A stretch of 64,000 nt of DNA from Talinum fruticosum (GCA_021018815.1 JAITYX010000005.1:11330001-11394000); one strand, 5' to 3'. Numbered from the stretch's first letter, positions 1 through 12,180 are shown. A program made the numbers and translations. The notes: generated by a model not told the origin, from the letters alone.

Positions 1-2555
1 TCAATTTCCATTAATTAAGGATTAAACACCCAAAAGAAATAAAAAAATACATGACATAATTATAATTAGATTGGATCGAATGAAGTTTTCTTCTCTATTC
101 GACTTCAATTTAAATCTATTTTAAACTCAAATAGTTTAAATTTTTTGAATTATCTTAATTGAAGTCAAATCAAATGTTTATGTCATCCCTTACTAATTCG
201 TGCAATTATTTAAGCATTTTCTTATGTTGAACACTTCTATACTATATATAATAGTATTTTTTTAAAATTTTCAAATGGTGGTTTGACAGTTAAATTAGAA
301 GATTTAACCAATATAAAAATAATAATTTTTCCGTGAAAAAAGGTTTCCATTCATCTATCGAATCTCCAAGACTCACTTGCCACAACAAATCAAAATATAA
401 AGGATTTAAAATTACGCCAATACATAAAGTGAAAGAATAAAGAAACATCATGAAAAAATGCATAGGACACAATATCAAACCATGGGCTAATGAACATGCT
501 AAACAAGATTTAAGAGTTGAAATGACACTAACTTTGTCCTCATTTATCTAACAAAATATACCCGAAAATTTTCTTAAAGTAGATATTATAATATAATTAT
601 GAAGAATTTTCAATAGCAGCAAATTGAATAACCAACTAATTGAGTCCTTGGCATTATTGAATTGAGTAACAAGAATTTGATGTTTCATTTTTTTAAAGAA
701 AAATAAAGAATTAAATAAGATATTTCCCTTCATGTTCATCTCTTTAATTTTTTTAAGTGAAACATAAAATTTACACTTTTTTAAAGAGTGACATGATTTT
801 GGTATTATCGAATTTTACGAGCCACTTTAGATTATATATATTGTTTAAGTATAGAAAGATTAAGAAGTTTTTATTTGTAATTGATAATTTAAATTGTATA
901 TAGTTATGTATTTATTTATTTAGGGTTTGGATTGTATATGAGTTCGCATTTATTTTTATGTATATTGATATGAAATATTATTTTGGGTCCGAAATATAAT
1001 AATTTTCTCCAATATTATTAATTTTTCATTGTTGAGGGTACTTTTGACTTGGTGCCATAAAATTGTATTAGTTGAAAATATATTTGTTATAGAAATTTTT
1101 AAAATTAAAATCAACAAGAACATGTTATAAAAATAATGTTTAAATATTTGACTATCCGAGGAAGCAATTTAGTTATTTCTAATCAAGATTCATCCTATGC
1201 ACAGATTGATGTAATAAACCTTAAGAAATCATAAATTAATATAATAAAAATACAACAAGTACATATATACTTGATATTAATAATTAAAAAGGCCTGCAAG
1301 ATAGAAAGTTACGATTCAAATATGTTGTGGACTAAGAAGTAATGAATAAAAAGTTAGGAATTATATTGCTTCAAGTTTATAATTTGTGCACTTGAAGTTC
1401 ATAATAATTTTTGTTATGTTTAAAGGGATGAAAATTTAATATGCCAACTTCTATTAAGCTCTGTCGGATTTCGAACAAATTTATCTGTCTCAAAATTTTT
1501 CCATAACATACATATCATTTTTATCTCGTGACTTATTATCGATAAACATATTGAATCATATCTTTTACTATAGTAAGTTTTCTGAATTATTAAAAGATGA
1601 GTATTTGCTATCAAGTCTTCCCACCATCTTGAAATAGAAGTTCGTGTTACTCTTTTTATATTAATTAATTGGGAGGAAGAGTTGTGACTTAAGGGAAGCA
1701 ATTGATTATTAATCGAGTAAAACAACATGTATTTATAAAATCTCAATTATATCAATATTTTTGCGTCATCGACTCACTGCTAAAATCACGATTAATTTTC
1801 AATACAAGTATAAAACACGGATGATTTTATTACCCTACACCACGAATTGACCTATCATGCCCTTTACTATAATACAAATTATATCTTTTTGCTCATTACC
1901 TTTTATTGTTAAATATATTTGGGTCACTTCTATCATTATAATATTTTTCATTATTAATCTCAATATAAGTAGTTATTATATGTTTAATTTCGTAATTCAT
2001 AACTTTTTAAAAATTATTATATTACTCCGTGCATAACACGAGTCTAGACTAGTAAACAAAATTTATAAACTAATCATTAATATATCATTACAATTGTGAA
2101 GTGATAGATATTGTGAAAAAAAAAAATTAAAGTGATACATATTATAAAATAGAGGGAGTACTTTACACTAATATATACCAGTATTTAATGTTTTTATTAA
2201 CTAATAGGGTCATTAATATTAGATTATCTCCTCTTCCGAAGTTAGCCTTTCTCACTCCATGCTTTGAGTTTCTCCTCTTTAACTCTCCTCTCGTGTCGAT
2301 TGGCTGCCCCTTGTTTTCTGCCCCTTGTTTTCTCTCTCGTGGCTTCTTCTTTCCTTCAAAGTCTCCGGTAACTTTTTAAAACTTTGAATTTCTCCACAGT
2401 GACATTGACAAGCTTATATTTGAATATCCATCAAGTGTTGTTGATCCAGCCTTAGAACTTGTTTGAAATTATATAAAAAATAAATAAATAAAAAAAATAG
2501 AAACGAATAAAAATGAAAAAAGAAAGCATAAACGAACAGAAATAATAATAATAAG

Positions 2556-2588
<33 letters not shown>

Positions 2589-2600
2589 AACAACAACAAC

Positions 2601-2654
<54 letters not shown>

Positions 2655-3483
2655 GAACTAAAACGAACAGAAATGAACGAGTAACTAACAAAAATGAACA
2701 AAAATAAGTAGAAAATATAAATATATGATAATTTTTATGTAACTTCAAATAGGTCTTTAGTTTGTATTATCTCTTTCCTCACCCCATTTAAATCCTTGTC
2801 AATTCACTCATTTGTTTCAGTGTTGCACGAGTTATAAGCATAGTCTCCTAAAACATATGGTCTTATTTAGATGATGAATTTTTTATTGGCTTTTTCATGA
2901 AAATTGGCTTTTTGAGGATATTTTGACTGTTTGACTCAGTTAAAGAGTTATATAACATGATTAATTATTTAACTTTTTTCAATGACTTTTGATTCCAAAA
3001 ATCATTTTATAAAAAGTTATCTTTATTAACTTTTTAAATTTAATTTTTGAACCTCATATATTAAATGACTTTGTTGACCAAAACTTACTTGATCATAAAT
3101 ACATCAATTTCCACCCTCCATTAAAACACTATTTGCTTTATTCCTCTCGTTGCTCACATGCCACTACCACTTATATTTATTCTTTCTTTCGCCCCCATTG
3201 AACCTTAGAAATCATAATGCTCAATTGAATCCCATAATTGAAGGTAATTGTTCAGCTCTAAATGTAAATAGTTTTTTTAGTCAACAATGAATTAATCTTG
3301 GCAAATATTCTTCACTATTTTTAGAGAAGATCTCTATTTAATAAGCATATATATGAGAAGTGAGAGATATAACAAACATAATGCAAGTTAAGAAGTTAAT
3401 TTTTAGCCTCGAGCATTTTACTGGTTTACAATTTAGGAGAAATAGTTCACTATTAGTATTATTCAAGGTTTTTCACGACATCG
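1..3483. other. AT-rich intergenic DNA without recognisable gene
   Basis: I see no coding region longer than chance in this stretch. It is strongly AT-rich, with poly-A and poly-T runs, and the only simple structure is the AAT microsatellite at 2540-2653. A segment ending near 2165 reads like the end of a small Stowaway-type MITE (sequence resembling the reverse of a CTCCCTC start), but I could not find the matching other end. Confidence 0.6.
2540..2653. repeat. (AAT)n microsatellite
   Basis: About 114 bp of AAT units with interruptions (ATAAG, and a short AAC block near 2586-2600). On the minus strand it gives spurious poly-leucine and poly-tyrosine reading frames that are not genes. Confidence 0.97.
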
Positions 3484-3491
3484 GATATTAA
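3484..3491. repeat. Left target-site duplication of hAT element 1
   Basis: GATATTAA stands directly before the TAGGGGTGTA terminus and is repeated exactly at 7154-7161. Eight base pairs is the duplication size made by hAT transposases. Confidence 0.93.
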
Positions 3492-5249
3492 TAGGGGTGT
3501 ACCGAGCCGAGTCGGCTCGCGAACCGGCTCGTATAAAAGCTTGCCAAGCCGAGCTTGTGACGAGCCCGAGCCGAGCCGAGCCAAGCCTGGATAGTTATCC
3601 GAGCCGAGCTCGAGCTTGCAATGTTGGAACTCGTAAGCTCGCCGAGCCTACACGGGCCCATTACAAACGAGCCGAACGAACGAACGAGTAATAGAGCCGA
3701 GCAAACGAGCCGAACGAGCCTACCAAACGAGCCTAAACAAGCTCGGCTCGTCGAGCTTACACAAGCTAATTACAAATGAACCTAAACAAATTGAAACAAA
3801 TGAGCTAAAATTTGTGGAGATTAGTATGTGAAGAACTTTTTTTTTTTTTATCACTGATCTAGCAATTAATTTAAATTTTTTTAATTTAGCATAATTATTT
3901 TGATTTATATTTCTTAAGTAAAACATTTGGTTATACCTAATCTATTAAAATTTTTGTTTACCAATTACTAACATTTATATACATGAAAACCCAAAATCAA
4001 GATAGATAAAATGTTGATAATGAATATATGATTCACATTAATCTAGTTTACTTTTCGTATAAATAAAAAAATATAAAATAAATATAATTGATGTAAATTT
4101 AAGAATTATGAATTTTAATAGTTAATAAATTTAGATTTTTTATATAAAATTTTCGATTGGTTATGCTTGATAATAGGAGCAATTGAACATAAACATGTAA
4201 TATTTTATTTTCGAATGACTTAATTTGATTTGAAAATTAATGGCAATTTATTTATGGATGATTTTAACAGAAATCATGCTAGAATAAATTATTAGCCACT
4301 GTTATAGTAGCTAAAGGACATCATAAACGTGTATATTTTCTAATATTTGTTGAACAATATGGTCTATTAAAAATAACTATATGTTATTTTCAAGTGATCC
4401 ATAAGGTTTTAGGTGAATTTTAGTCACTTTTACTTTTGATTTGGATACTTAGCACAAAATGAAACTATTGTTGTCATCAACCCTAGTTTCAATTACGCCT
4501 TTTGTCTTTCATTGTTTGGTAATTTTAAGTTTGGACCCAAATGGTATACATTACTCATATAGCATATAACGTAAAATTTTACCAATAAGGTCTAAATCTA
4601 GTGATCAATATTGAGGTCCTGGGTACATTAGGTCCCATGTTCGATTTTTTCTTCCTCCATTATATTGCATTCCCTTTATGGCTTATCTGTATTTAAAAAA
4701 ATATAGCATGGAGATCTTAGAGAATTCTTAATAAGAATAGACTTGGTTTTCTTAGACGTAAAAACAAGTTGTAATAAGCTAGAACAAGTTGGAATAAATT
4801 TTATAATTGTATAATTTGATAGTTTTAATTTTACAAGTATAGTTGTAATGTTTCTATTTTGTTAATGTTGATAAATGACTATCTATGTACATAAAAAAAA
4901 TTTTATGTACGTAAGATTTTTTTTATTTCATATTTGCTTTTGAATCAAAATTTAAATATTTTATTATCCTAATATAAATTATGTGAATAATAAATTATTA
5001 GCGATCATTAGAAACAATTGATAATCGATATGACCAACATTGGTGAACAAATGATACATGTTTTGAATATTAAATTGGTCCATTTTGGAGCATATGTTTT
5101 GTGACCACTAGTGGTTATAAGCCGTAAAATTGGTTAGAGCCTTGTAACTTTTTCTCCTCCTCCTTCAATTAATTCATTATATATTTATATCTTTTAAAAC
5201 TTTAATGAAATAAAATCATTTTATTTAGTCATAATACACATATTAGGTT

Positions 5250-5252
<3 letters not shown>

Positions 5253-5300
<48 letters not shown>
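5253..5300. repeat. (AT)n microsatellite
   Basis: An uninterrupted AT dinucleotide run of about 48 bp inside hAT element 1. Confidence 0.97.
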
Positions 5301-5306
<6 letters not shown>

Positions 5307-5438
5307 ATTATTTTTTGATATGATTGCCTAAAAATCAGCATGTAAATCTTTTAAAATCAGTAAATATATAATTTTATTGTCTTTTATATGTATATTATCT
5401 AAAAATCAATATATATATCTTTTAAAAAAAATAGCAAA

Positions 5439-5590
5439 TACTTTCCTTCCCCTTCTTCTCTTTCACATTGCCTCACTCTCTCTCTCCCCTTATCGCAGCC
5501 CGGCCGTCTCCGGCGTCCTGCCGCCCACTGTCTCCGGCGCTCCTCCGCCGCCGCCCACCGCCAATCTCCTCTTGCCTCTCTTGTTTATTC
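5439..5590 (+). other. GC-rich leader-like segment in hAT element 1
   Basis: A pyrimidine-rich then CCG-rich island in AT-rich surroundings, followed by a good plant splice donor (GGTGAGTT at about 5595). It resembles the non-coding first exon of a plant transcription unit, here probably the 5' leader of the lost transposase gene. The open frame across it has no recognisable domain. This is inferred from composition and position only. Confidence 0.45.
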
Positions 5591-5835
5591 TTGGTGAGTT
5601 GCTCTTGTATAATTAGGATTTTTTTCTAAATTTTAAAATAATTATTGTAAAAGAATTTCAATCTTTTCTTGCTGCACTTTAGCAACTCTTAACTCTTTTT
5701 ATGATTACATTTTCAGATCTTGATTAGTGAAGATAGAAGTATCACTTTTTGATTAATTCTCTTTCTTTGGAGGTAAAAACCCTAAAAGCTCATACTTTTT
5801 ATTATGTTTCTTGTTCTTGGTTGACTTAATGAACT

Positions 5836-5909
5836 TTTAAAGGGTGAAAATTATTATTAGGACTTATTTATGAAAGATTTTCGTGGGTTTTATGATTGAA
5901 AGAGGTTGA
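5836..5909 (+). repeat. 74-bp direct repeat, copy 1
   Basis: This segment (begins TTTAAAGGGTGAAAA, ends AGAGGTTGA) recurs at 6390-6463 with a single mismatch that I can see. Both copies are inside hAT element 1. Confidence 0.95.
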
Positions 5910-6389
5910 TTTATGCATAAGTTATAAATTCTAGGAGAACCAGAAAATTAACCTGAAATTCTCTAACTTTAAAATTTCGCCATAATTTATATAATCGTCT
6001 AAAAATTTCAAAAACAATATGATAGATATATTTATACTTTCTACATATTTTAGTTTTTGAATTGATTAATTTGGACTTAAATCGAGAGAGTTATTAATTT
6101 TCTCCTGTGACTGCGCAATTTATGACTGAAGCTGACCCATGTGATAAACTTGAGTTTTTATGGTATTTATAATTTTTGGTTGCTGTTTATCATAAAGTAA
6201 AAGTTGTAGTCAACACTTATACCTTTCTATATTGTGCTCATTAATTGAAATCCAATATCAGAATTAAAAGTTATGTCATTTGGAAGTTCAAGTTAAATTC
6301 TGTCCAAAAATAAAAAGTGAAAAATATGTGGCTTAGTGTTAAATTATTCTTTATAATCAGGAAATAATTATTAAAAATTATTTGGGTTC

Positions 6390-6463
6390 TTTAAAGGGTG
6401 AAAATTATTATTAGGACTTATTTATGAAAGATTTTTGTGGGTTTTATGATTGAAAGAGGTTGA
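6390..6463 (+). repeat. 74-bp direct repeat, copy 2
   Basis: Second copy of 5836-5909. It stops at base 6463, and the surviving transposase reading frame begins at 6464. The repeat boundary is therefore also the boundary of the deleted transposase interior. Confidence 0.95.
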
Positions 6464-6735
6464 GTGATTGATCCATATCGTAGCTCATTAGATCCTAAAA
6501 CGGTGGAAAGCTTTGATATGTACGGGAGTGATTGGTTCCGTCATCTACATGGTGTCACAAAAAAGAAGAGGAAGGTAGTTTTTTGTCAATTTAAAGTATA
6601 AATTAAAATAAAATTGTATTAATGATTTAGTTGTAACTTTTATTTGTCTCCCCTTCTCAGGTGTCAAAAGAAGACGATAAACCTAAAGAGTTCATATTGC
6701 CAATGTCTAATGAAGGATCGACGTGCCCACTTTGA
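6464..6735 (+). pseudogene. hAT transposase C-terminal remnant
   Basis: Frame from 6464 reads VIDPYRSSLDPKTVES and continues to YGSDWFRHLHG. This is the conserved DPYRSSLxPKTVxAL...W block at the C-terminal dimerisation region of plant hAT (hATC) transposases. The frame runs 37 codons to 6574. A GT...AG intron (6575-6660, donor AG|GTAGTT, acceptor TTCTCAG) then joins it in frame to 24 codons ending in TGA at 6733-6735. All upstream transposase domains (BED zinc finger, RNase H-like core) are missing. The open frame and intact splice sites suggest the tail has not decayed long. It cannot encode a working transposase. Confidence 0.85.
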
Positions 6736-7153
6736 TGACATTTTGCTATATTGGAAATGTGGAATAAAGAGCCTTTTTTTTTTTTTTTAGTGAATGATAG
6801 ATGTTATTGTTACAAGGATTTTAAATTAAAATTCAGGTTTTTTAGTAATTTGTATTTTATTATCAAAGCGTCAAATGTTTTATTTATGTTTTATACTTTT
6901 TTTAAGTGGTATATTGTGATTGTTAAGAAAAAGAGTCTCAATTAAATTTAAGTTTATGTTTTTATAGTAAGTATATATAAAGGGTGACTTTGAACCTAAA
7001 AATAGGAGTTTAATAGAAACTTTTGACGAGCCAATGATGAGCTGAGCTTGGGCTCGAGCTTTTGGCGAGCCGAGCTCAAGCTATAAATGATACTCACGAG
7101 CCGAGCTTCGAGCCTGGTAGGTTCGGGCTCGACTTGGCTCGAATACACCCCTA

Positions 7154-7161
7154 GATATTAA
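7154..7161. repeat. Right target-site duplication of hAT element 1
   Basis: GATATTAA, identical to 3484-3491, directly after the TACACCCCTA terminus. Confidence 0.93.
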
Positions 7162-7710
7162 TATCACTTATTTGAATGGTCATTTTTTATAGATAATTTA
7201 GTTTTTATTAAAAGAAAAGTAGGTAAACAAATAAAAAATTAATAACACCTAATAGTAAATATAAAATTTAAGCGGTCATTTATGTGTTTGTTCATCATGG
7301 AGAAACAAAAATCATAAATATATAACTAATCAAAATTATGGGTAAAAAGTAATTTTATCAAAAACCTTGTTAGAAACAGTTAAGTTTTTCAAACACCTTT
7401 TTGTTATAAACAACTCAATTAGCTAACATAAAAGGCTAATATAAATAGGTAATAGGTAACAAATAATACAAATAGTTAACAACCAACCGTTAAGAGCTGA
7501 TTGCAAAACAGATCCAACAACCCCCTAAAACCATGATATCATCCAATGTGCATATACCTTCACCCTAAGGGAGAAGAAATGAGCTAAGTACACCATCTCT
7601 TGATAAGGGCAAATATGGTATTATAGGCTCATAATAGCGTGTAAGTAAGATTCCATTGAAGGAAGTAAATTTTCAACATAAGAATTCCATTCCTTTGAGA
7701 TAAAAAAAAA

Positions 7711-7737
<27 letters not shown>

Positions 7738-7747
<10 letters not shown>

Positions 7748-8350
7748 AAAAGTTAGGTACAGTTCATGTATGAATTACACATAGGATTGTCATGTAAGAT
7801 GCCATATAGTTGATAATTAATGAAAGTATAAATAGCAAAATAAATATGGTTTGTCATGCAAAAAAAAAAAAGATTAATACGATAAATTATTAAATGCATA
7901 TTAAAAAGACCATCCAACTAACAAAAGCTCTAGAATGCTACTGTAATAATTATTTATATTTCATAAACAATTCATTAAGCAAATTATTATTGAAAAAGAA
8001 AATATGTAAATTTCTGAAAAATTAACAATTTTAATTTTAATGAGACCGACAAATTTGACATGTTTTTTTATACATAGAATGCAATCCATTTTTCTATTTA
8101 GAAAAAATAAAAAGGATTTTCGATATTTCACTTATAGCTGATAGTCCTAACTGTTGTAAAAAAATTGTACTTAATTATAACTCTCTTATAATTGCTCATA
8201 AAAAAGGTACATATAGTAACAATTGAATTCAAAATAATAAAAATTTAAATAAAAATTATTATATTTTTTAAAAATTTTGGTACAAAAATATTAATAAAAT
8301 TTTAAAAAATTATCTCAATTCCTTGCAAAGCAAGGGGTATAGACATAGTA
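7738..8350 (+). mobile_element. Possible small non-autonomous Helitron
   Basis: The left part reads ATATGTTAAAAGTTAGGTA, like the T-rich/TTAAAAG 5' ends common in plant Helitrons. The right part has a short GC-rich hairpin, CCTTGC-AAA-GCAAGG at 8321-8335, about 10 bp before an ATAGT, in the place where Helitrons have a hairpin before CTRR-T. There is no coding capacity and no target duplication, as expected for Helitrons. The terminus is ATAGT and not a clean CTAGT, so the call is tentative. Confidence 0.4.
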
Positions 8351-8436
8351 TATATTAAAAGTTGGGTATGAGTTTTATTAAGTGACACATAGGTTGCTTA
8401 TGTGGAATGTCTCATAAATGTAGTGTTTATGTAATG
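8351..8436 (+). repeat. Second Helitron-like 5' end, interrupted
   Basis: Directly after the hairpin-bearing end, the sequence ATATATTAAAAGTTGGGTA restarts a segment similar to 7738-7810 (shared blocks around ACACATAGG and ATGT). It is broken at 8437-8444 by the target duplication of hAT element 2, so this repeat was there before that insertion. Confidence 0.4.
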
Positions 8437-8444
8437 TATGCATT
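8437..8444. repeat. Left target-site duplication of hAT element 2
   Basis: TATGCATT, repeated exactly at 12279-12286 next to the opposite terminus TAGACTT/AAGTCTA. Confidence 0.88.
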
Positions 8445-8568
8445 TAGACTTCGGCAACGGGTTGGGCCGGGCCGGGTTTACTTAACGGGGTTGGGTTGGG
8501 CACCAATTTTTTAAAATGGGTCGGGCCGGGTCATGGGTCAAATGGTCCTGACCACCCAAGGCCCACCC

Positions 8569-8731
8569 AAAATACCCACCACGGGTGCCCCTACAGGCTG
8601 TGGGGCAGGCCGTGGTGGCCAGCAGCGATTTACTTAACTTAAAATACCCACCGCAGGTGCCCCACAGCCTGTGGGGCAGGCCGTGGTGGCCAGCAGCGAT
8701 TTATTTAACCCAAAATACCCACCGTGGGTGC
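8569..8731. repeat. GC-rich 72-bp tandem repeat, about 2.3 copies
   Basis: Units at 8569-8640, 8641-8711 and a partial third from 8712, each starting AAAATACCCACC. Each unit contains a hairpin-forming sequence; in unit 2 it is GCCCCACAG-C-CTGTGGGGC. The array lies in the left subterminal region of hAT element 2. Confidence 0.92.
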
Positions 8732-9805
8732 TCCAAAAAAAAAAAAGAATGAATTCAGCAAATGGAGAAAGGCTACCAACAGTAAATAGATTCAAGAAAC
8801 TGGAAGCTCCTGCTCCTGCTCCTGACTCTACATCTACATGTGTAAATGTATTAATGTAAATACAGATACAACACTCCTTATTCTCTTAGACTTCTTAAGC
8901 TTCCCAATGTTCAGAAAAAAATTGACCCCAATCCCTTCCCATCCCCTGTCATACTTTCACCTTTATCATTCTGCTCAAATAATACATGTAATTCCCCCCA
9001 CCTAACCTCCTTTTTTACCTGGGATTTTTGGTGATCATTTCCAATTTGGATTTTTGGCATACATCTACCATGTTATATTATCTTACTAACGTCTCAATCG
9101 GATGGCAACCTTTCACCATCTTATCCACTTAATTCACAACCACGGCTAATTTTGAATTTTCATTACCCCTATAATCGAATGCACTTTACTACATGAGTGT
9201 AGTTAGTGTATGTCCGCATACAATTCTTCCCTACAAGAATGCTATAGCCTGGTGAATGGTAAATATCATTTAATATACTATTTCGTGCAATTACATTACC
9301 TACAAGGATGTTTCCAATAGTAGAGAGACCCAAGTCTTGTATCCTTCCTAGTACATTATCAACCGAAACAAATAGATACATCGAAGCTCAACTAAAATAC
9401 GGATGAACAAATGAGAGATTGTTAGTATATGAAGATGATTACAGCCCCTCAAGTAACAGTGGCTGTATATTGAATTGGACTAATTAAACCACCGGTTTAT
9501 CTTTGCCCCAAAACAAAAATGCATAAGCAAAATTTTCAACTTCAGCATAATAACTCACAGAAATGAAGACATTTTTCGCCCTCATATTACAAACACTTGA
9601 CTAACTAGATTACTTGATAAATCAGATGAAGCCTAAATCACCATGCTATTACAATGATAAATTTTAGCAAAATCATGATACTTTAACAGGGGAAATATGT
9701 TGAACCCCGTAATCATTAATTAAGCAAAAATTCTTCCCTCAATATGTCCAGAGAAACTCTCTTAGTTTACAAATTTGTGAATAATTGGGCTCCAGAATTC
9801 AAATC

Positions 9806-9810
9806 AAACC
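9806..9810. repeat. Left target duplication of solo LTR D
   Basis: AAACC, repeated exactly at 11393-11397 on the other side of the LTR. Five base pairs is the usual duplication for Ty1/copia integrases. Confidence 0.92.
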
Positions 9811-11392
9811 TGAAGGTTTGCTCGGGGAGAGTCCGAGTCACCCTAGAGGGGGTGAATAGGGTGATAGAAGTTTTTCGTGGAAACGTTAACTCTTTTGTTA
9901 ACGAAGAGACAGAGACAGGTTCCGAGTCAAACAGCAGGGTCAGAAAAGCTTGGACTCGAAATGCTATCACGAACAAACACGCAAGTCAAGCAGGAGTTAT
10001 CCGACTGTCTGAGTCTAGAATGAACTCAGAAAGATAACACTTAGAAATTACGTGGAAACCCTCCTGGGGCAGAAAATCACGGACTGTGTCAATCCAGACA
10101 CGAAGTCAAATCCACTATTTTGAGTCCACAAAATACCGTGAACTGACTGAACCCGAGTTGCTCCCTTAGACAACTCTATACAAGTTTTCCTAGACTCAAA
10201 AATTCCCTTATCTGATCTAGTACTTCCTAGCTGAGATAACCCTTATAGCTAGGGACAACTAAGCTGAGTTAACCCTTACAGCTTAGTCAAGGGACCTTAC
10301 AAAGAAAGTAAGAAAGAGTTTGTAACTAAGTACAAGACCTTACAACTCGAAAGTAATAAATTACAGAGTAAGAGTTGTAAGTAGAAGATTGAGAATGTAT
10401 ACAAAGACTTTGAGCTAGTATGTGTATTAACAATATGTTCGGCAATCTTCAAGTCTTGTGAAGTGGCTTCTATTTATATATGACCAGGCAGAGTAGCCGT
10501 TATCTTCATCTCGCTGACCGAGAGTCCTCTCGTGACCGTTGATAGAAGCTTTCCGAGTCACTCAGAAAGTATCCGTTGTAATGTGAACGTTGGACAATGG
10601 TTTAACTCTCTTGGAAGTCCCAAAACCATTGGCGGTGTCTTGAAAGATAAGGTGGAAACCACCGTTAAGCTTAGCGTTCCAGTTTTCCAGATTTGGAAAC
10701 AGACAGCCCTAACACAATCTTCTAGGACTGGAGCGAGAGAAGGTGAAAAGCCATGTCTGCTGGTGATTTGACGTTCGAAGCTGGTTACTTTTGTAGTTTG
10801 AAAAGTGTATCCTCGATTGAATAACCTACAAAAGTAAATCAATTTTGGTTCTCAAAGTATAACATACTTTGGTCCAATGTTAGACACAAATAATAAAATA
10901 ATTATGATAATTAAACAGCTAATTATCCGAGTCGGAAGAGGAATGGAATTTTCCGAGTCCAATATCAATGATACTCAGAATTCCATTTGATTTAATCTAA
11001 GTGAAGGATCAAGTTCCGTAAAGAATATCGAGTGAAAAAAACTTGATATAGACTAAGTAATAATCATACTAAAAGTACTGACTATAACATAATAGAGCTT
11101 ATAACCGAAGTCAGATTCCGAGTGAGAAAAGACGAAATACTAGTCTATTCAATCTGCGATAAATCGAGTGATGAGGGACTCGGAACAAAGAACCGGTTTT
11201 CCGAGTCACTTACGGATAAGCAAGAAATATAAGAAGTAAAAGCTGTATCACTTAGAGAAGATACCATTTTACTCAAAGAAGTTTATGAGATACGAGAGAA
11301 TGCCTTGGAATCAAAACTCTATACGTATGAGATGGTTATACCTGATTCATTTAATGCAACTCGAAATGCGTTGAGAAGTGTCCGAGTCTTCA
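9811..11392 (-). mobile_element. Solo LTR D of the copia family
   Basis: The LTR (1,582 bp) begins TGAAGGTTTGCTC and ends GAGTCTTCA on the + strand, so on its own (minus) strand it starts TGAAGACTC and ends AACCTTCA, with a TGAAG/CTTCA terminal inverted repeat. It is flanked by the perfect 5-bp duplication AAACC and has no internal region, so it is a solo LTR left by LTR-LTR recombination. It shares long blocks with the other six copies, including the GAGGGGGTGAATAGGGTGA edge and the TATTTATA promoter region at about 10470-10480. It is the only copy here with both ends and duplications preserved, and so it defines the family termini. Confidence 0.93.
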
Positions 11393-11397
11393 AAACC
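11393..11397. repeat. Right target duplication of solo LTR D
   Basis: AAACC, identical to 9806-9810. Confidence 0.92.
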
Positions 11398-11839
11398 GTT
11401 ATACTATCTAACAACGAAACCCAAAAAGAAAAGCAAATTGTTATACCAGAATTCATCTCGCCTATTTTAATTTCACAAGCAATATCACTTCTTAATTTCC
11501 TCCTATACACTCGATTTGTAAACAATCAGATTATTTCCTTTACAATTAGAATAACAACAGTCAAGTATCAAATTTCCTTACACGAGCCTCGTTCCAGAAA
11601 TTGCAAAATTCAAAACTATGTCATCTAGCATCTAAATATCTAATGTAGTAAAAGAGAGAGCAATTGCAAATATCATTGAGTTTACATATCACCGGATACG
11701 AGTAAGCATATGCCGAGAAAAAAGAGAGAAGGGGATGGGAAAAAACCCGGCTAAGAGAGCGAGTGGAAGACAAGGGTATCTTTGCCTTTGACTTGTTGAA
11801 TGAGATTAGGGATTTTCTCCAAAAGGTGTCGCTGGCAAA

Positions 11840-12180
11840 GTGAAGGGAACCCGCTATATGGCCAAATTAGGGTTTTCGTGGAAGCGAGAGAGAGAAAGCG
11901 CTGATTCACGGACGACGGAAGAAGAGCGACGATGGCGGAAAGGCTTCCGGCTTCGGTTCACCGGCGAGATGGCGGAAGACGACGGCGAGAGAGAGAGAGA
12001 GAGAGAGCGAGGAGGGGACGGTGAGCAGCAAAAGATGATGGACAGTGCGAGAGACAGAGCGTGCGAGAGGTGGGAGGAGAGACAGCGTGTGAGAGTGTGA
12101 GAGTTGGGGTAGCAGCAAAACCACGGTGGCCTGGTGCCCGCCCGATCCGAGCCCGAAAGTCACTTAATGGGTGGTCCATT
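11840..12180 (-). other. GC-rich leader-like block, minus strand
   Basis: Read on the minus strand this has a CTCTCTCTC run (11988-12008), CCG-rich sequence and an AAAACCCTAATTT motif, a combination typical of plant 5' leaders. Overlapping open frames exist on both strands but are low-complexity and match nothing I recognise. It lies just inside the right end of hAT element 2, so it is probably that element's own 5' leader or a captured gene start. Confidence 0.4.

Larger units (their letters stand above)
3492..7153 (+). mobile_element. hAT transposon 1, non-autonomous derivative
   Basis: The element begins TAGGGGTGTA and ends TACACCCCTA, a perfect 10-bp terminal inverted repeat that continues imperfectly for about 25 bp. 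It is flanked by the perfect 8-bp repeat GATATTAA. Both ends have subterminal GAGCCGAG/CTCGGCTC clusters (3500-3770 and 7028-7140), the kind of short repeats hAT transposases bind. Inside are a GC-rich leader-like segment near 5439-5590 and the last part of a transposase ORF at 6464-6735. The rest of the transposase is absent, so the copy could move only with a transposase supplied elsewhere. Orientation follows the transposase remnant. The exact duplications suggest a fairly recent insertion. Confidence 0.93.

Noticed and set aside
2020..2165. Possible Stowaway MITE (end resembling CTCCCTC reversed)
   Set aside because: Only one end is recognisable; no partner terminus or TA duplication could be matched.
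2414..2748. Minus-strand frames of poly-leucine and poly-tyrosine
   Set aside because: They are translations of the AAT microsatellite and have no other content.
4590..4700. Possible second SINE (GTCCCATGTTCGATTTTTTC resembling a box B)
   Set aside because: Box A is unclear, there is no A tail, and no flanking duplication could be found.
9169..9381. 70-codon minus-strand frame inside hAT element 2
   Set aside because: No similarity to hAT transposase or any known domain; length is within chance for this composition.
11840..12179. Overlapping frames on both strands in the GC-rich block, one with repeated RERERER
   Set aside because: The Arg/Glu run is the GA microsatellite; composition fits a leader and not a protein.
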